Origin: Gemmatimonadales bacterium
Lineage (GTDB): Bacteria > Gemmatimonadota > Gemmatimonadetes > Palauibacterales > Palauibacteraceae
Assembly (NCBI GenBank): GCA_009841005.1
Contig: VXMR01000124.1
Span: 1-60,400, forward strand
Direction: 5' to 3'
Length of the DNA: 60,400 nucleotides
Part shown: positions 18,677 to 26,895 of the stretch, piece by piece
Numbering within the stretch: the stretch's first letter is position 1
Layout of the letters: each line of letters opens with the position of its first letter
Translations under genes and position numbers: made by a program
Notes under the pieces: generated by a model
Databases searched by the model: none
What the model saw: the letters and a program-made list of their open reading frames with translations, nothing else
What the model was told of the DNA's origin: nothing

Positions 18677-19222
18677 GTGACCAGGCCGACCCCCGCTCAC
18701 CCGGGGGAATTCGTCAGGACCGAGATCATCGAGCCGCGCGATTTGACTGTGGTCAAGGCGGCAGCGGTGCTCGGTGTCTCGCGGCCCGCCTTGTCGGCCT
18801 TCCTGAATGGCCGCTCCGATCTCTCCGCGACGATGGCGCTGCGCATCGAGCAGGCGTTCGGGGTCGACGTGGAGCAGCTGATGCGGATGCAGGCGGACTT
18901 CGACAGCGCCCGGATTCGGAGACGGGAGGACGAGATCAACGTCGAGCCGTATGGAGTGCGGGCGGTGCGGGAAAGGTCGGCGCCCTACGAAGCTCTTCGC
19001 GTCGACACCGCAGTGCTGCGCCGCCTGCGCGAAGAGGCCGAGCGGCGGCAAACGACCGTGTCCGAACTCCTGGAGGCGGGGCTGAGGCGTGTGCTGGCCG
19101 AGCTTGGCGCGATCGACGCCGATCCCGACGCGCTGAAGCCCCTTCCAACCTGGCGTGGTGGCGAGCCTCTGGTCGACATCGCAGATCGCGACGCGCTGTA
19201 CCGCGTGATGGAAGAGGAGTAA
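18677..19222 (+). CDS. Fused antitoxin: HigA-like HTH domain plus VapB-like C-terminal domain
   Basis: The GTG at 18677, with GGAGG 10 bases upstream, gives 181 residues starting MTRPTPAHPGEFV, which matches how HigA proteins start; an ATG at 18623 is an alternative. Residues 7-90 are an XRE/HigA helix-turn-helix (AAAVLGVSRPALSAFLNGR). Residues 95-181 are different: a helical segment with RRQTTVSELLEAGLRRVL, then LPTWRGGEPLVDIADRDALYRVMEE. That tail looks like the toxin-wrapping end of VapB proteins. The protein would bind its own promoter through the HTH and neutralise the PIN toxin encoded next. Pairing a HigA-type DNA-binding domain with a VapC partner is unusual. Confidence 0.75.
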   Translation: MTRPTPAHPGEFVRTEIIEPRDLTVVKAAAVLGVSRPALSAFLNGRSDLSATMALRIEQAFGVDVEQLMRMQADFDSARIRRREDEINVEPYGVRAVRERSAPYEALRVDTAVLRRLREEAERRQTTVSELLEAGLRRVLAELGAIDADPDALKPLPTWRGGEPLVDIADRDALYRVMEEE

Positions 19223-19226
19223 GACG

Positions 19227-19658
19227 CTGGTCTTCGACACCAACGTACTTGTGTACGCCGCGAGCACGAACTCGGAATTCCATCTCCTCTGCCGGCGGCA
19301 GCTGGACGAAGCGCGTCGCGGGCCCTCACCGTCCTTCCTCACGTGGAGCGTCTGTTACGAGTTCCTGCGCGTGACCACTCACCAGCAGGTGATGCCGTCA
19401 CCGTGGCGAGCTGCGGAGGCCTGGCGCTTTCTCTCGGAGCTCCTGCACGCGCCGAGCGTCGATCTGTTGACCGCGACTCCGCGTCACGCGGCGGTTCTCG
19501 CGCGGACGGTCGAGGAGCTTCCGGAAATCCCCGCCAACCAGATGCACGATCTGCACACGGCCGTCCTGATGCGCGAGCACGGCGTCAGCCGCATATGCAC
19601 GCGCGATGCGGGTTTTCGCCGTTTTCCGTTCCTCACCGTGATCGATCCGGCGGCGTAA
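19227..19658 (+). CDS. PIN-domain (VapC-like) toxin with a non-AUG start
   Basis: The reading frame is a complete PIN domain: FDTNVLVYAAS with the first acidic residue, an acidic residue in SVCYEFLRV, MHDLHTAVLM, and ICTRDAGFRRF near the end. VapC-type PIN proteins are Mg-dependent RNases that cut tRNA or rRNA. The first ATG/GTG/TTG in frame is the GTG at 19251, which lies after the catalytic FDTN and would remove it. I therefore start at CTG 19227, seven bases after GAGGAG; ACG at 19224 is an alternative. Upstream in frame is a TGA at 19206. The coding region begins four bases after the antitoxin stop, so translation is probably coupled and weak. Confidence 0.72.
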   Translation: MVFDTNVLVYAASTNSEFHLLCRRQLDEARRGPSPSFLTWSVCYEFLRVTTHQQVMPSPWRAAEAWRFLSELLHAPSVDLLTATPRHAAVLARTVEELPEIPANQMHDLHTAVLMREHGVSRICTRDAGFRRFPFLTVIDPAA

Positions 19659-19701
19659 ACCCGCGAGAAGCTGCGCGCCGGAACCGACCCCCGGCAGCCC
19701 G

Positions 19702-20967
19702 TTACACGCGGGCGGCGATGACTCCGAGGAGGCGGTCGACGTCGTCGCGGTTGTTGAACATCGCGACGGCGGCGCGGAGCAGCGCCCCTCCCTCCTGATA
19801 CGTGAAGAACACGCCCTCCGCGCGCAGGGCGTCGCCGAGTTCATCCGGATCCAGGCCGTGGTAGAAGCTCACGATCGCCGACGGGTTCGCGGGCGGCGTG
19901 AAGAGCTTCATGCCGAGATCCGCGGCCCCCTCCCGTAGCTGGCCGGCGAGCGCGTGCGTGTGCTTGGCGACCCGCTCCATCCCCACCTCGCCGAGGAAGC
20001 CGAGGGCGGCGTCCATGGCGGCGATCGGGCCGTAGGCCGGGTTCGCGTACTCGTACTTCTGCGCGTCCGTCTTCAGCCGGTACTGGTGCTCGGGGAGCGT
20101 TTCGGCCACGTGCCCGTGCCCGAAGCGGTCGGGCTGCATCCACTCGTGGTGTTCCCGGCGCACGTAGAGCGGCGCGCAGCCGAAGTCGGCGAAGAGCCAC
20201 TTGTAGCCGTTGCCGCACGCGAAGTCGACGCCCTCGTCGTGCAGGTTCGTGGGGAACGTCCCGAACGCCTGGATGCCGTCGGCGAACAGGTATCCGCCGC
20301 GCGCGTGGACGATCTCGGCCAGCGTCGGCAGGTCGTGCCGGAACCCGTTCCGGTTCGAGACCCACGCAACGCTGATCAGGCGCGTGCGTTCGTCCGTATA
20401 GGCGTCGTAATCCTCGGGTTGGGCGCGCCCCTCGCGCGAGGGGATGATCCGGAGCTCGACTCCGTGGCGTCGCTCGAGCTCGCGGTACACGACGAAGGCA
20501 GTGACGAAGTGGAGTTCGTCGATGACCACGTTGTCGCCCGGCTGCCAGTCGATCGCCTTCGCCACCATGTTCTCGCCGTCGCTGGTCGAGAACAGGAGCG
20601 CGATCTCCTCCTCGTCCGCCCCGAACAGGCTCGCGAAGCGGCTGCGGGCGCGGGCCGTGGCCCGTCCGCGGCTCCCCGGATCGTTGTAGCTCAGCTTCTC
20701 GTCCGCATACGCGACGAGCGCCTCATGAACCGGACGCGGGAGCGGCCCCGTGGAGGCCGTATTCAGATACGCGAACTCCTCGGTGACCGGAAACTCGCCC
20801 CGGATCCCAAGCGGATCATCGTCCGAGTGAAGGCGCGGTGCCGGGTCCACCTCGAGCGGAGCAGCGCCGGCCCGCGCGTCGGCGGCGGCGAGGGCTGGGG
20901 CGGCGGGCAGCACGAGCCCCGCGGCAGCGGTCGTCTTGACGAAGTTGCGGCGGCTCCACTCGGTCAT
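19702..20967 (-). CDS. Tat-exported class V aminotransferase (PLP enzyme)
   Basis: The ATG at 20967 with a GGAGGG site gives 421 residues; the open frame continues upstream but is not coding. The N-terminus MTEWSRRNFVKTTAAAG is a twin-arginine signal followed by a hydrophobic stretch and an Ala-rich cleavage region. The body is a fold-type I PLP enzyme of the isopenicillin-N-epimerase/cysteine-desulfurase-like branch: YLNTASTGPLP near the start, STSDGENMVAKA, and GNGYKWLFADFG, in which the lysine should carry PLP. Class V enzymes act on amino acids; the reaction here is not predictable. Export of a folded PLP enzyme fits the Tat route. It is divergent from the cupin gene. Confidence 0.83.
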   Translation of the reverse strand: MTEWSRRNFVKTTAAAGLVLPAAPALAAADARAGAAPLEVDPAPRLHSDDDPLGIRGEFPVTEEFAYLNTASTGPLPRPVHEALVAYADEKLSYNDPGSRGRATARARSRFASLFGADEEEIALLFSTSDGENMVAKAIDWQPGDNVVIDELHFVTAFVVYRELERRHGVELRIIPSREGRAQPEDYDAYTDERTRLISVAWVSNRNGFRHDLPTLAEIVHARGGYLFADGIQAFGTFPTNLHDEGVDFACGNGYKWLFADFGCAPLYVRREHHEWMQPDRFGHGHVAETLPEHQYRLKTDAQKYEYANPAYGPIAAMDAALGFLGEVGMERVAKHTHALAGQLREGAADLGMKLFTPPANPSAIVSFYHGLDPDELGDALRAEGVFFTYQEGGALLRAAVAMFNNRDDVDRLLGVIAARV

Positions 20968-21034
20968 CCGTCCCTCCTGATCCCTCTCGTGCGCGGTCTT
21001 CGCAAACGCCTTGAGCAACCCTCGAAACGTACGT

Positions 21035-21051
21035 CCGCGACCCGTTCGCGG
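21035..21051. promoter_or_regulatory. Inverted repeat in divergent intergenic region
   Basis: TCCGCGA at 21034-21040 and TCGCGGA at 21046-21052 form a 7-bp dyad with a five-base centre, upstream of both divergent genes. It may be an operator or a leader hairpin. No function is assigned. Confidence 0.35.
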
Positions 21052-21080
21052 AACAGCGACACAGCGGTGTTCGGCGTGGA

Positions 21081-21100
21081 GACGTTCCCGCGGGAACGTC
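21081..21100. promoter_or_regulatory. 20-bp perfect palindrome, possible operator
   Basis: GACGTTCCCGCGGGAACGTC is a perfect palindrome with no spacer, in the 229-bp gap between the class V aminotransferase (minus strand) and the cupin (plus strand). Its location suits a dimeric repressor controlling both genes. No regulator gene is adjacent. Function is inferred from symmetry and position only. Confidence 0.45.
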
Positions 21101-21196
21101 CGTCGCCTGCAAGCCGTGGACCGTGACCCTTGAGAACGCCTAGAATCCGGCAGGATGACATAAAGTCCGACGACTCCCAACGCCGGAGCAAAAGCC

Positions 21197-21724
21197 ATGT
21201 CGAAGCTGATCGTCGCCGCCCTCGCGGCGGGTCTCCTCTGGGGCGCGGCGCCGGGCGGCCGTCCGGACAACCCGCCGGCCACATACATCTCCGCGGCCGA
21301 CATCCGCGCCACGATCGCGAACGCGCCCGAGGGCCGGGTCAGCGACCAGCAGATCCGCCACATCGACGCGGGCGGCCACAACGCCGGCATCGGTGTCGTC
21401 CAGCGCCCGCCGACCACGTCGCTCGGAGCCATCCAGCACCACGAGCAGACCGAGGTCTACTACGTCGTCTCGGGCCGCGGCACGCTCGTGACCGGCGGCG
21501 AACTCGCCGACGCGCGGGAACTCGACCCGGAGGGCCGGACGGTGCGAACGCTCACGGGCCCCAGTGCCGTGGGCGGGATCACGGGCGGGGAAAGCCAGGA
21601 GATCGGCCCCGGCGACATGCTTATCATTCCGGCCGGTTCGCCGCACGGCTTCAGCAAGATCACGGAGACGATCACCTACATCGTCGTGCGCGTGGACCCC
21701 GAGCAACTGGTCGAGCTAAAGTAG
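21197..21724 (+). CDS. Secreted cupin-domain protein
   Basis: A 175-residue protein with an N-terminal signal (MSKLIVAALAAGLLWGAAPGG). The rest is a single cupin barrel. Motif 1 is around IQHHEQTEVYYVVSGRGTLVTGG, with two histidines and a glutamate placed to bind metal. Motif 2 is GPGDMLIIPAGSPHGF, with the last metal-binding histidine. Cupins include dioxygenases, isomerases and sugar- or metabolite-binding proteins, so the reaction is not predictable. The two amidohydrolase genes follow in the same direction after 53 bp, so the three probably form one transcript for periplasmic breakdown of a shared substrate (inference). Confidence 0.8.
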   Translation: MSKLIVAALAAGLLWGAAPGGRPDNPPATYISAADIRATIANAPEGRVSDQQIRHIDAGGHNAGIGVVQRPPTTSLGAIQHHEQTEVYYVVSGRGTLVTGGELADARELDPEGRTVRTLTGPSAVGGITGGESQEIGPGDMLIIPAGSPHGFSKITETITYIVVRVDPEQLVELK

Positions 21725-21777
21725 GAAACGCCAGGAGCAGGGGACGCCAACCGATCCACCGTCGGAGGGAGACCGGA

Positions 21778-23505
21778 ATGAGCGACTTCACGCGGCGTGA
21801 CTTCATGGCGATCTCCGGCTTCGCGGCGGGAGGCGCGGCGCTGGCGGGCTGCGGCACGGGAGGTTCCGGCAGCCCCGGGGGCGGATCCCGCACGGCCGCC
21901 GGCACCGCGGCCGGAGGCCACGCGGACATCGTCGTCCGCGACGCGGCCGTCCACACCGTGGACGACGACCTGCCGCGGGCAGAGGCGTTCGCCGTCAAGA
22001 GCGGCCGCTTCCTCGCCGTGGGCTCCAGCGACGACATCTCGAACCTCATCGGCCCCGGCACCGAGGTCATCGAAGCCGCCGGCCAGACCGTCGTCCCCGG
22101 CTTCATCGACGCCCACAACCATCCCTTCTACTCCGGCACGAAGCACCTCAAGCAGGTGAGCCTCAACGTCCGTTCGATCGAGGCCATCAAGAGCGCGCTG
22201 AGCGAGCGCGCCCAGAACACGCCGCCGGACCAGTGGGTGCAGGGTTTCCTCTACGACGACACCAAGCTCGAGGACGGGCGTCCGCTGACCCGCGCCGACA
22301 TCGACGACGCAGTCCCGGACCACCCCGTCTCCGTCACCCACCGCGGCGGCCACACCGGCGTCTACAACTCCCGGGCGTTCGAACTCGCCGGGATCACCGC
22401 CGACACCCCCGACCCGCCGGGAGGCAGGTACTACAAGGAGGACGGCGAACTCACCGGGCGCGTGGCGGAGCACGCCAAGGACCCGATCGAGAGCCTGATC
22501 CCGGCCGGGACGACGCGCGCCGAGCGGCAGGAGAGCATCCGCCTCATCGGCGAGCGCATGGCCGCGGCCGGCCTCACCTCGGTCCACGAGACCGGGGCCG
22601 GCAACGACCTCGTGAGCTACCAGGACGCACACGAGGCGGGCGAACTCCACTTCCGCGCCTACGTCTTCCCCAACGCCGGCGACGCCTCCTTCCTCTTCGC
22701 CAACCTCAAGGCGGCGGGCATCCGGACCGGCTTCGGGGACGAGTGGGTGAAAATCGGCGGGATCAAGTACGTGGCGGACGGCTCCGCCTCCGAGCGCACG
22801 ATGGCCATGTCCACGCCCTACGTCCGACGCCCGGACGACTTCGGGATCCTCACCATGAACCAGGAGCAGATCCATCACGCGGTGGACGACGCGGTCCGGA
22901 ACGGGTGGCAGATCGGGATCCACGCGAACGGCGACCTCGCCATCGACATGTGCCTCACCGCTTTCGAGCGCGCGCAGCGCGAGATGCCACAGGCCGACCC
23001 CCGCTTCCGCCTCGAGCACTGCTCGCTCGTGAACGACGATCTCCTGCGCAGGATCCGGGACGTGGGCGCGATCCCCACCCCCTTCTACACCTACGTCCAC
23101 TTTCACGGGAACAAGTGGGGCGAATACGGGCAGGAGAAGATGGAATGGATGTTCGCCCACCGCCGGTTCATCGACTACGGGATCCCGGTGGCGGGCGCCT
23201 CCGACTATCCGCCGGGCCCGTTCGAGACGCTGATGGGCATCCAGAGCATGGTCACGCGCACGGACATGCAGGGGCGCGAGTGGGGTCCGAGCCAGAAGAT
23301 CACGGTCGAGGAGGCGCTCCGCGTCTGCACCATCAACGGAGCCCATGCCTCCTTCGAGGAAGGGATCAAGGGATCGATCACCGCCGGCAAGCTGGCGGAT
23401 TTCGTGATCCTCGCGGAGGACCCGCACACGGCCGACCCGTTCGCGATCAAGGAAATCGAGATTCTGCGCACCGTCGTCGGCGGTCGCGCGACGTACGAAG
23501 CCTGA
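21778..23505 (+). CDS. Tat/lipoprotein-exported amidohydrolase (YtcJ-like), copy 1
   Basis: The ATG at 21778 with GGAGGGA upstream gives 575 residues. The N-terminus MSDFTRRDFMAISGFAAGG has a twin-arginine signal, and the ALAGCG that follows is a possible lipobox. The body is an amidohydrolase-3/YtcJ-type metal hydrolase: DAHNHPF for the first metal histidines, IHANGDLAID, LEHCSLV and ASDYPPGPFE for the metal-binding aspartate, then a C-terminal KLADFVILAEDPH strand region. These enzymes cleave amides, formamides or related C-N bonds. It is followed 42 bp downstream by a close paralog and preceded by the cupin. Confidence 0.87.
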   Translation: MSDFTRRDFMAISGFAAGGAALAGCGTGGSGSPGGGSRTAAGTAAGGHADIVVRDAAVHTVDDDLPRAEAFAVKSGRFLAVGSSDDISNLIGPGTEVIEAAGQTVVPGFIDAHNHPFYSGTKHLKQVSLNVRSIEAIKSALSERAQNTPPDQWVQGFLYDDTKLEDGRPLTRADIDDAVPDHPVSVTHRGGHTGVYNSRAFELAGITADTPDPPGGRYYKEDGELTGRVAEHAKDPIESLIPAGTTRAERQESIRLIGERMAAAGLTSVHETGAGNDLVSYQDAHEAGELHFRAYVFPNAGDASFLFANLKAAGIRTGFGDEWVKIGGIKYVADGSASERTMAMSTPYVRRPDDFGILTMNQEQIHHAVDDAVRNGWQIGIHANGDLAIDMCLTAFERAQREMPQADPRFRLEHCSLVNDDLLRRIRDVGAIPTPFYTYVHFHGNKWGEYGQEKMEWMFAHRRFIDYGIPVAGASDYPPGPFETLMGIQSMVTRTDMQGREWGPSQKITVEEALRVCTINGAHASFEEGIKGSITAGKLADFVILAEDPHTADPFAIKEIEILRTVVGGRATYEA

Positions 23506-23547
23506 AGACGCACGAAGCCTGAGCACGCGGCGACAAAGGAGACGACG

Positions 23548-25254
23548 ATGAGCGAGGTCAATCGCCGGGAGTTCATGGCCCTGTCCGGGCTCGCGGCCGG
23601 GGGCGCGGCCCTGGCCGGCTGCGGGACGCAGGGCGGGAGCGGCGGGCAAACCGGTGCGGGCGGCTCCGCGCACGCGGACCAGGTCGTGACGAACGCGACC
23701 GTCTACACCGTGGACGACGCGAACCCCCGGGCCGAGGCGCTCGCCGTGAAGAGCGGGCGCTTCCTCGCCGTGGGTTCGAACGACGACATCGCCAACCTCA
23801 TCGGCCCCGGCACCGAGCGGATCGACGCGGGCGGCGGCACCGTCGTCCCCGGCTTCATCGACGCGCACAACCACCCCTCCTCCGCCGGCATGCGCCACCT
23901 CACGCAGGTGGACATGAACATCCGCACGATCGAGGGGATGAAGTCCGCGCTCCGCGAGCGGGCGCAGAACACGCCTCCGGGCGAGTGGGTCGTCGGCTTC
24001 CTGTACGACGACACGAAGATCGAGGAGGGGCGTCCGCTCAACCGGCGCGACATCGACGAGGCCGTCCCCGACCAGCCCGTCCAGGTCACGCACCGGGGCG
24101 GGCACACGAGCGTCTACAACTCGAAGGCGTTCGAACTCGCCGGAGTCACGGTGGACACGCCCGACCCGCCCGGCGGGCACTTCTACCGCGAGGACGGCGA
24201 ACTCACGGGCAAGGTCGCCTCACTCGCGCGCCGCCCACTGCAGCGCCTCGTCCCCGGCGGGAGCACGCGCGAAGAACGCCACGCCGGCGTCGCCCTCATC
24301 GGCGAGCTGATGTCCGCGGCCGGCATCACCTCGGTCCACGAGACGGGCGGGAACAGCCAGGGCCTGACCGCGCTCCAGGACGCCTACGACGCGGCGGAGC
24401 TCCGCTTTCGCATGTACTACTTTCCCTCCGGGGGCAGTCTGCTGTTCTCGGCGCTCAAGCAGGCGGGGGTTCGCACCGGCCTCGGCGACGAGAACCTGCG
24501 CATCGGCGCCGTCAAGTACAGCGCGGACGGCTCCGCCTCGGAGCGGACGATGGCGATGCGCACCCCGTACGTCGGACGCCCGGACGACTACGGCATCTCC
24601 ACGATGAGCCAGGCGGACATCGACGCGGCGGTGGACGACGCGGTCCGCGCCGGCTTCCAGATCGCGATCCACGCGAACGGCGACAAGACGATCGACATGT
24701 GCCTCAACGCCTACGAGCGTGTTCAGCGCGAGATGCCGCAGGCCGACCCCCGCTTCCGCCTCGAGCACTGCTCCCTCGTGGACGACCCGCTCCTCAAGCG
24801 GATCAAGGACCTCGGCGCCATCCCGACCCCCTTCTACACCTACATCCACTTCCACGGGAACAAGTGGGGCGAATACGGGCAGGAGAAGATGGAATGGATG
24901 TTCGCCCACCGCCGCTTCCTTGACTACCACATCCCCGTGGCGGGCGCCTCCGACTATCCCCCGGGCCCGTTCGAGGCGCTGATGGCGATCCAGAGCATGG
25001 TCACGCGCACCGACATGCAGGGGCGCGAGTGGGGCCCGAGCCAGAAAATCTCCGTCCCCGAGGCGCTCCGCATCTGCACGATCAACGGGGCCCACGCCTC
25101 TTACGAGGAGAACATCAAGGGCTCGATCACCGAGGGGAAGCTGGCGGACTACGTCATCCTGGGCGACGATCCCCACACGGCCGACCCGTACGCGATCAAG
25201 GAGATCGAAGTCGTCCGCACCGTCCTCGGCGGCCGCACCACCCACGAAGCCTGA
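23548..25254 (+). CDS. Tat/lipoprotein-exported amidohydrolase (YtcJ-like), copy 2
   Basis: A 568-residue paralog of the preceding gene, with the same order of motifs: MSEVNRREFMALSGLAAGG (twin-arginine), ALAGCG, DAHNHPSS, IHANGDKTID, LEHCSLVDD, ASDYPPGPFE and KLADYVILGDDPH. The two proteins differ mostly in the region after residue 200 (the substrate pocket side) and in linker sequence, so they may have split substrates after duplication. A 62-base stretch is identical in both genes (23104-23165 and 24853-24914), which suggests a fairly recent duplication or gene conversion. The ATG at 23548 follows AAGGAGACGACG. Two hairpins lie just after its stop. Confidence 0.87.
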   Translation: MSEVNRREFMALSGLAAGGAALAGCGTQGGSGGQTGAGGSAHADQVVTNATVYTVDDANPRAEALAVKSGRFLAVGSNDDIANLIGPGTERIDAGGGTVVPGFIDAHNHPSSAGMRHLTQVDMNIRTIEGMKSALRERAQNTPPGEWVVGFLYDDTKIEEGRPLNRRDIDEAVPDQPVQVTHRGGHTSVYNSKAFELAGVTVDTPDPPGGHFYREDGELTGKVASLARRPLQRLVPGGSTREERHAGVALIGELMSAAGITSVHETGGNSQGLTALQDAYDAAELRFRMYYFPSGGSLLFSALKQAGVRTGLGDENLRIGAVKYSADGSASERTMAMRTPYVGRPDDYGISTMSQADIDAAVDDAVRAGFQIAIHANGDKTIDMCLNAYERVQREMPQADPRFRLEHCSLVDDPLLKRIKDLGAIPTPFYTYIHFHGNKWGEYGQEKMEWMFAHRRFLDYHIPVAGASDYPPGPFEALMAIQSMVTRTDMQGREWGPSQKISVPEALRICTINGAHASYEENIKGSITEGKLADYVILGDDPHTADPYAIKEIEVVRTVLGGRTTHEA

Positions 25255-25272
25255 GCCCGGAATCTGAGGCCA

Positions 25273-25312
25273 CTACGGTCCATCCGTAGCCTTCAAGACG
25301 GCATCCTTGAAG
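25273..25312 (+). terminator. Two tandem hairpins after the amidohydrolase genes
   Basis: The first stem is CTACGG/CCGTAG (25273-25289, five-base loop). The second is CTTCAAG/CTTGAAG (25291-25312, eight-base loop). Both stems are perfect. There is no T-run, so this is not a classic intrinsic terminator, but the place (18 bp after the stop) suits transcript end or mRNA protection. Confidence 0.4.
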
Positions 25313-25746
25313 ACCCGGAACCCGGAAGCTGCCCGACGCGTTTTGAGATGGGTCGATGTGGCCACCAATGGTCCGAGCCACTTCCACCTTCCTCAAACCG
25401 TTCTTGAAGTATCCGCGTCGTTTTGAGGATTCTCTCCAAGGCTTCCCAAGTCCGCCTCTTATGGAATCCGGATCACGATAGGCCGCTTGACGCGGGATTC
25501 CGGGTGACACTCGCGGACACGCCTTACATATGCCGGAACGGAGTTGGCGTCGCACGGCTACTTTGAGTAGCAGAGGTCGGCAAGCAGAACGGGAACATCG
25601 AGGAGCTCGGCATAGTCTTTGACGCGCCTCGTAGCTTCGGTCGATTCCCCATGATAGCGTTCGACCCGCGGCGCGTCCCGGACAGCGGGGCTCGCTGGAC
25701 CAACCGACCCGAACCGGAACCAACCAACCTGTAGCCTGGAGTCGTC
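25313..25746. other. Gene-free region with lower GC, possible gene remnant
   Basis: I find no complete gene here. The GC content is visibly lower than in the neighbours. A minus-strand frame ending at 25558 carries VKDYAELLDVPVLLADLCYSK, which looks like the end of a real protein but has no recognisable start or family. Two loosely similar segments share CTTGAAG followed by CGTTTTGAG (about 25306-25350 and 25413-25435), which could mark a decayed repeat or mobile element. The region also holds the promoter of the enoyl-CoA hydratase gene. Confidence 0.35.
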
Positions 25747-26526
25747 ATGAGTGACGTTCTTCTCGTCGAGAAGCTCGACGGACATATCGCCAAGCTCACG
25801 GTCAACCGGCCGGAGAAGCTCAACGCGCTGAACGGCGCCGTCCGCTGCGCCATCTTCGGGGCGCTCGACCGCCTGGCGGCCGACGACGATGTACGCGTCG
25901 TCGTCATCACGGGGGCGGGCGACCGCTCGTTCATCGCGGGCGCCGACATCTCGGAGTTCAAGGACGCGCGTCCGGTCGAGCAGTACCGCAGCATGACGCG
26001 CGGCGATATGTACAGCGCGATCGAATCCTTCCCCAAGCCCGTCATCGCGATGATCAACGGCTTCTGCCTCGGCGGAGGGTGCGAACTCGCCATGTCGTGC
26101 GACATGCGCGTAGCCTCGACCTCGGCCCGCATCGGCCAGCCGGAGATCAACCTCGGGCTCATCCCCGGCGCCGGCGGCACGCAGCGGCTCCCGCGGCTGG
26201 TCGGCGAGGGCTGGGCGATGCGGCTCGTGATGAGCGGACAACTGATTTCAGGCGAGAAGGCCGAGCAGATCGGGCTCGTCGAGGCCGCGGTCGCCCCCGA
26301 GGAACTCGAGGGTCACGTGATGGAACTCGCCTCGAACATCGCGAGCCGCAGCCCCGTCGCGCTTCAGGCCGCCAAGGAGTCCATCCTCGCCGCACGGCGG
26401 ATGCCGCTGGATGAGGGACTGAAGTTCGAGCGGAGCTGGTTCTCGCTCCTCTTCTCGACGGACGACATGGCGGAGGGCGTGGGCGCCTTCCTGGAGAAGC
26501 GGAAGCCCGAGTTCAGGGGCTCCTGA
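25747..26526 (+). CDS. Enoyl-CoA hydratase/isomerase (crotonase family)
   Basis: A 259-residue crotonase. The acyl-CoA oxyanion hole is IAGADISEF plus GGGCELAMSCD. Both catalytic glutamates of true hydratases are present: E in GGCELAM and E in GQPEINLGLIPGAGG. It should hydrate trans-2-enoyl-CoA in beta-oxidation, and its length and motifs are normal. It stands alone: the gap upstream is about 490 bp and the next genes are on the other strand. Start ATG at 25747; no strong ribosome site is visible. Confidence 0.92.
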   Translation: MSDVLLVEKLDGHIAKLTVNRPEKLNALNGAVRCAIFGALDRLAADDDVRVVVITGAGDRSFIAGADISEFKDARPVEQYRSMTRGDMYSAIESFPKPVIAMINGFCLGGGCELAMSCDMRVASTSARIGQPEINLGLIPGAGGTQRLPRLVGEGWAMRLVMSGQLISGEKAEQIGLVEAAVAPEELEGHVMELASNIASRSPVALQAAKESILAARRMPLDEGLKFERSWFSLLFSTDDMAEGVGAFLEKRKPEFRGS

Positions 26527-26622
26527 GCGGGCTCCCGAGGGCGTCGGGCGGGATTTCGGCAGCACCGGGACCGCCCGGCGCGGCTGCAGCCGGTGGCGGT
26601 GCGGCTGCGAGCGCGCGGCGGG

Positions 26623-26895
26623 CTACGTTCCCGGCGTCACCGACTCCGGCGTCACGACGCTGACGAAGCGGCGACCTCGCCGGCGGTGGAATTCGACCTG
26701 TCCATCGGCGAGCGCGAACAGCGTGTCATCCTTCCCCCTGCCGACGTTGCGGCCCGGGTGGAAGGGCGTGCCCCGCTGTCGGATGAGGATATTGCCCGCG
26801 ACCACGTGCTCGCCGCCGTATTTCTTGACGCCGAGGTACTGCGGATTCGAATCGCGTCCGTTGCGGCTGGAGCCGACACCTTTCTTGTGCGCCAT
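26623..26895 (-). CDS. rpmA: 50S ribosomal protein L27
   Basis: A 90-residue bacterial L27. The N-terminal [19 protein letters not shown] is the diagnostic tail that reaches the peptidyl-transferase centre. [28 protein letters not shown] and [10 protein letters not shown] complete the fold. The C-terminus adds a few residues after the usual end ([12 protein letters not shown]). Its start overlaps the end of rplU by one base (TGATG), the standard L21-L27 arrangement. Confidence 0.97.
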   Translation of the reverse strand: MAHKKGVGSSRNGRDSNPQYLGVKKYGGEHVVAGNILIRQRGTPFHPGRNVGRGKDDTLFALADGQVEFHRRRGRRFVSVVTPESVTPGT

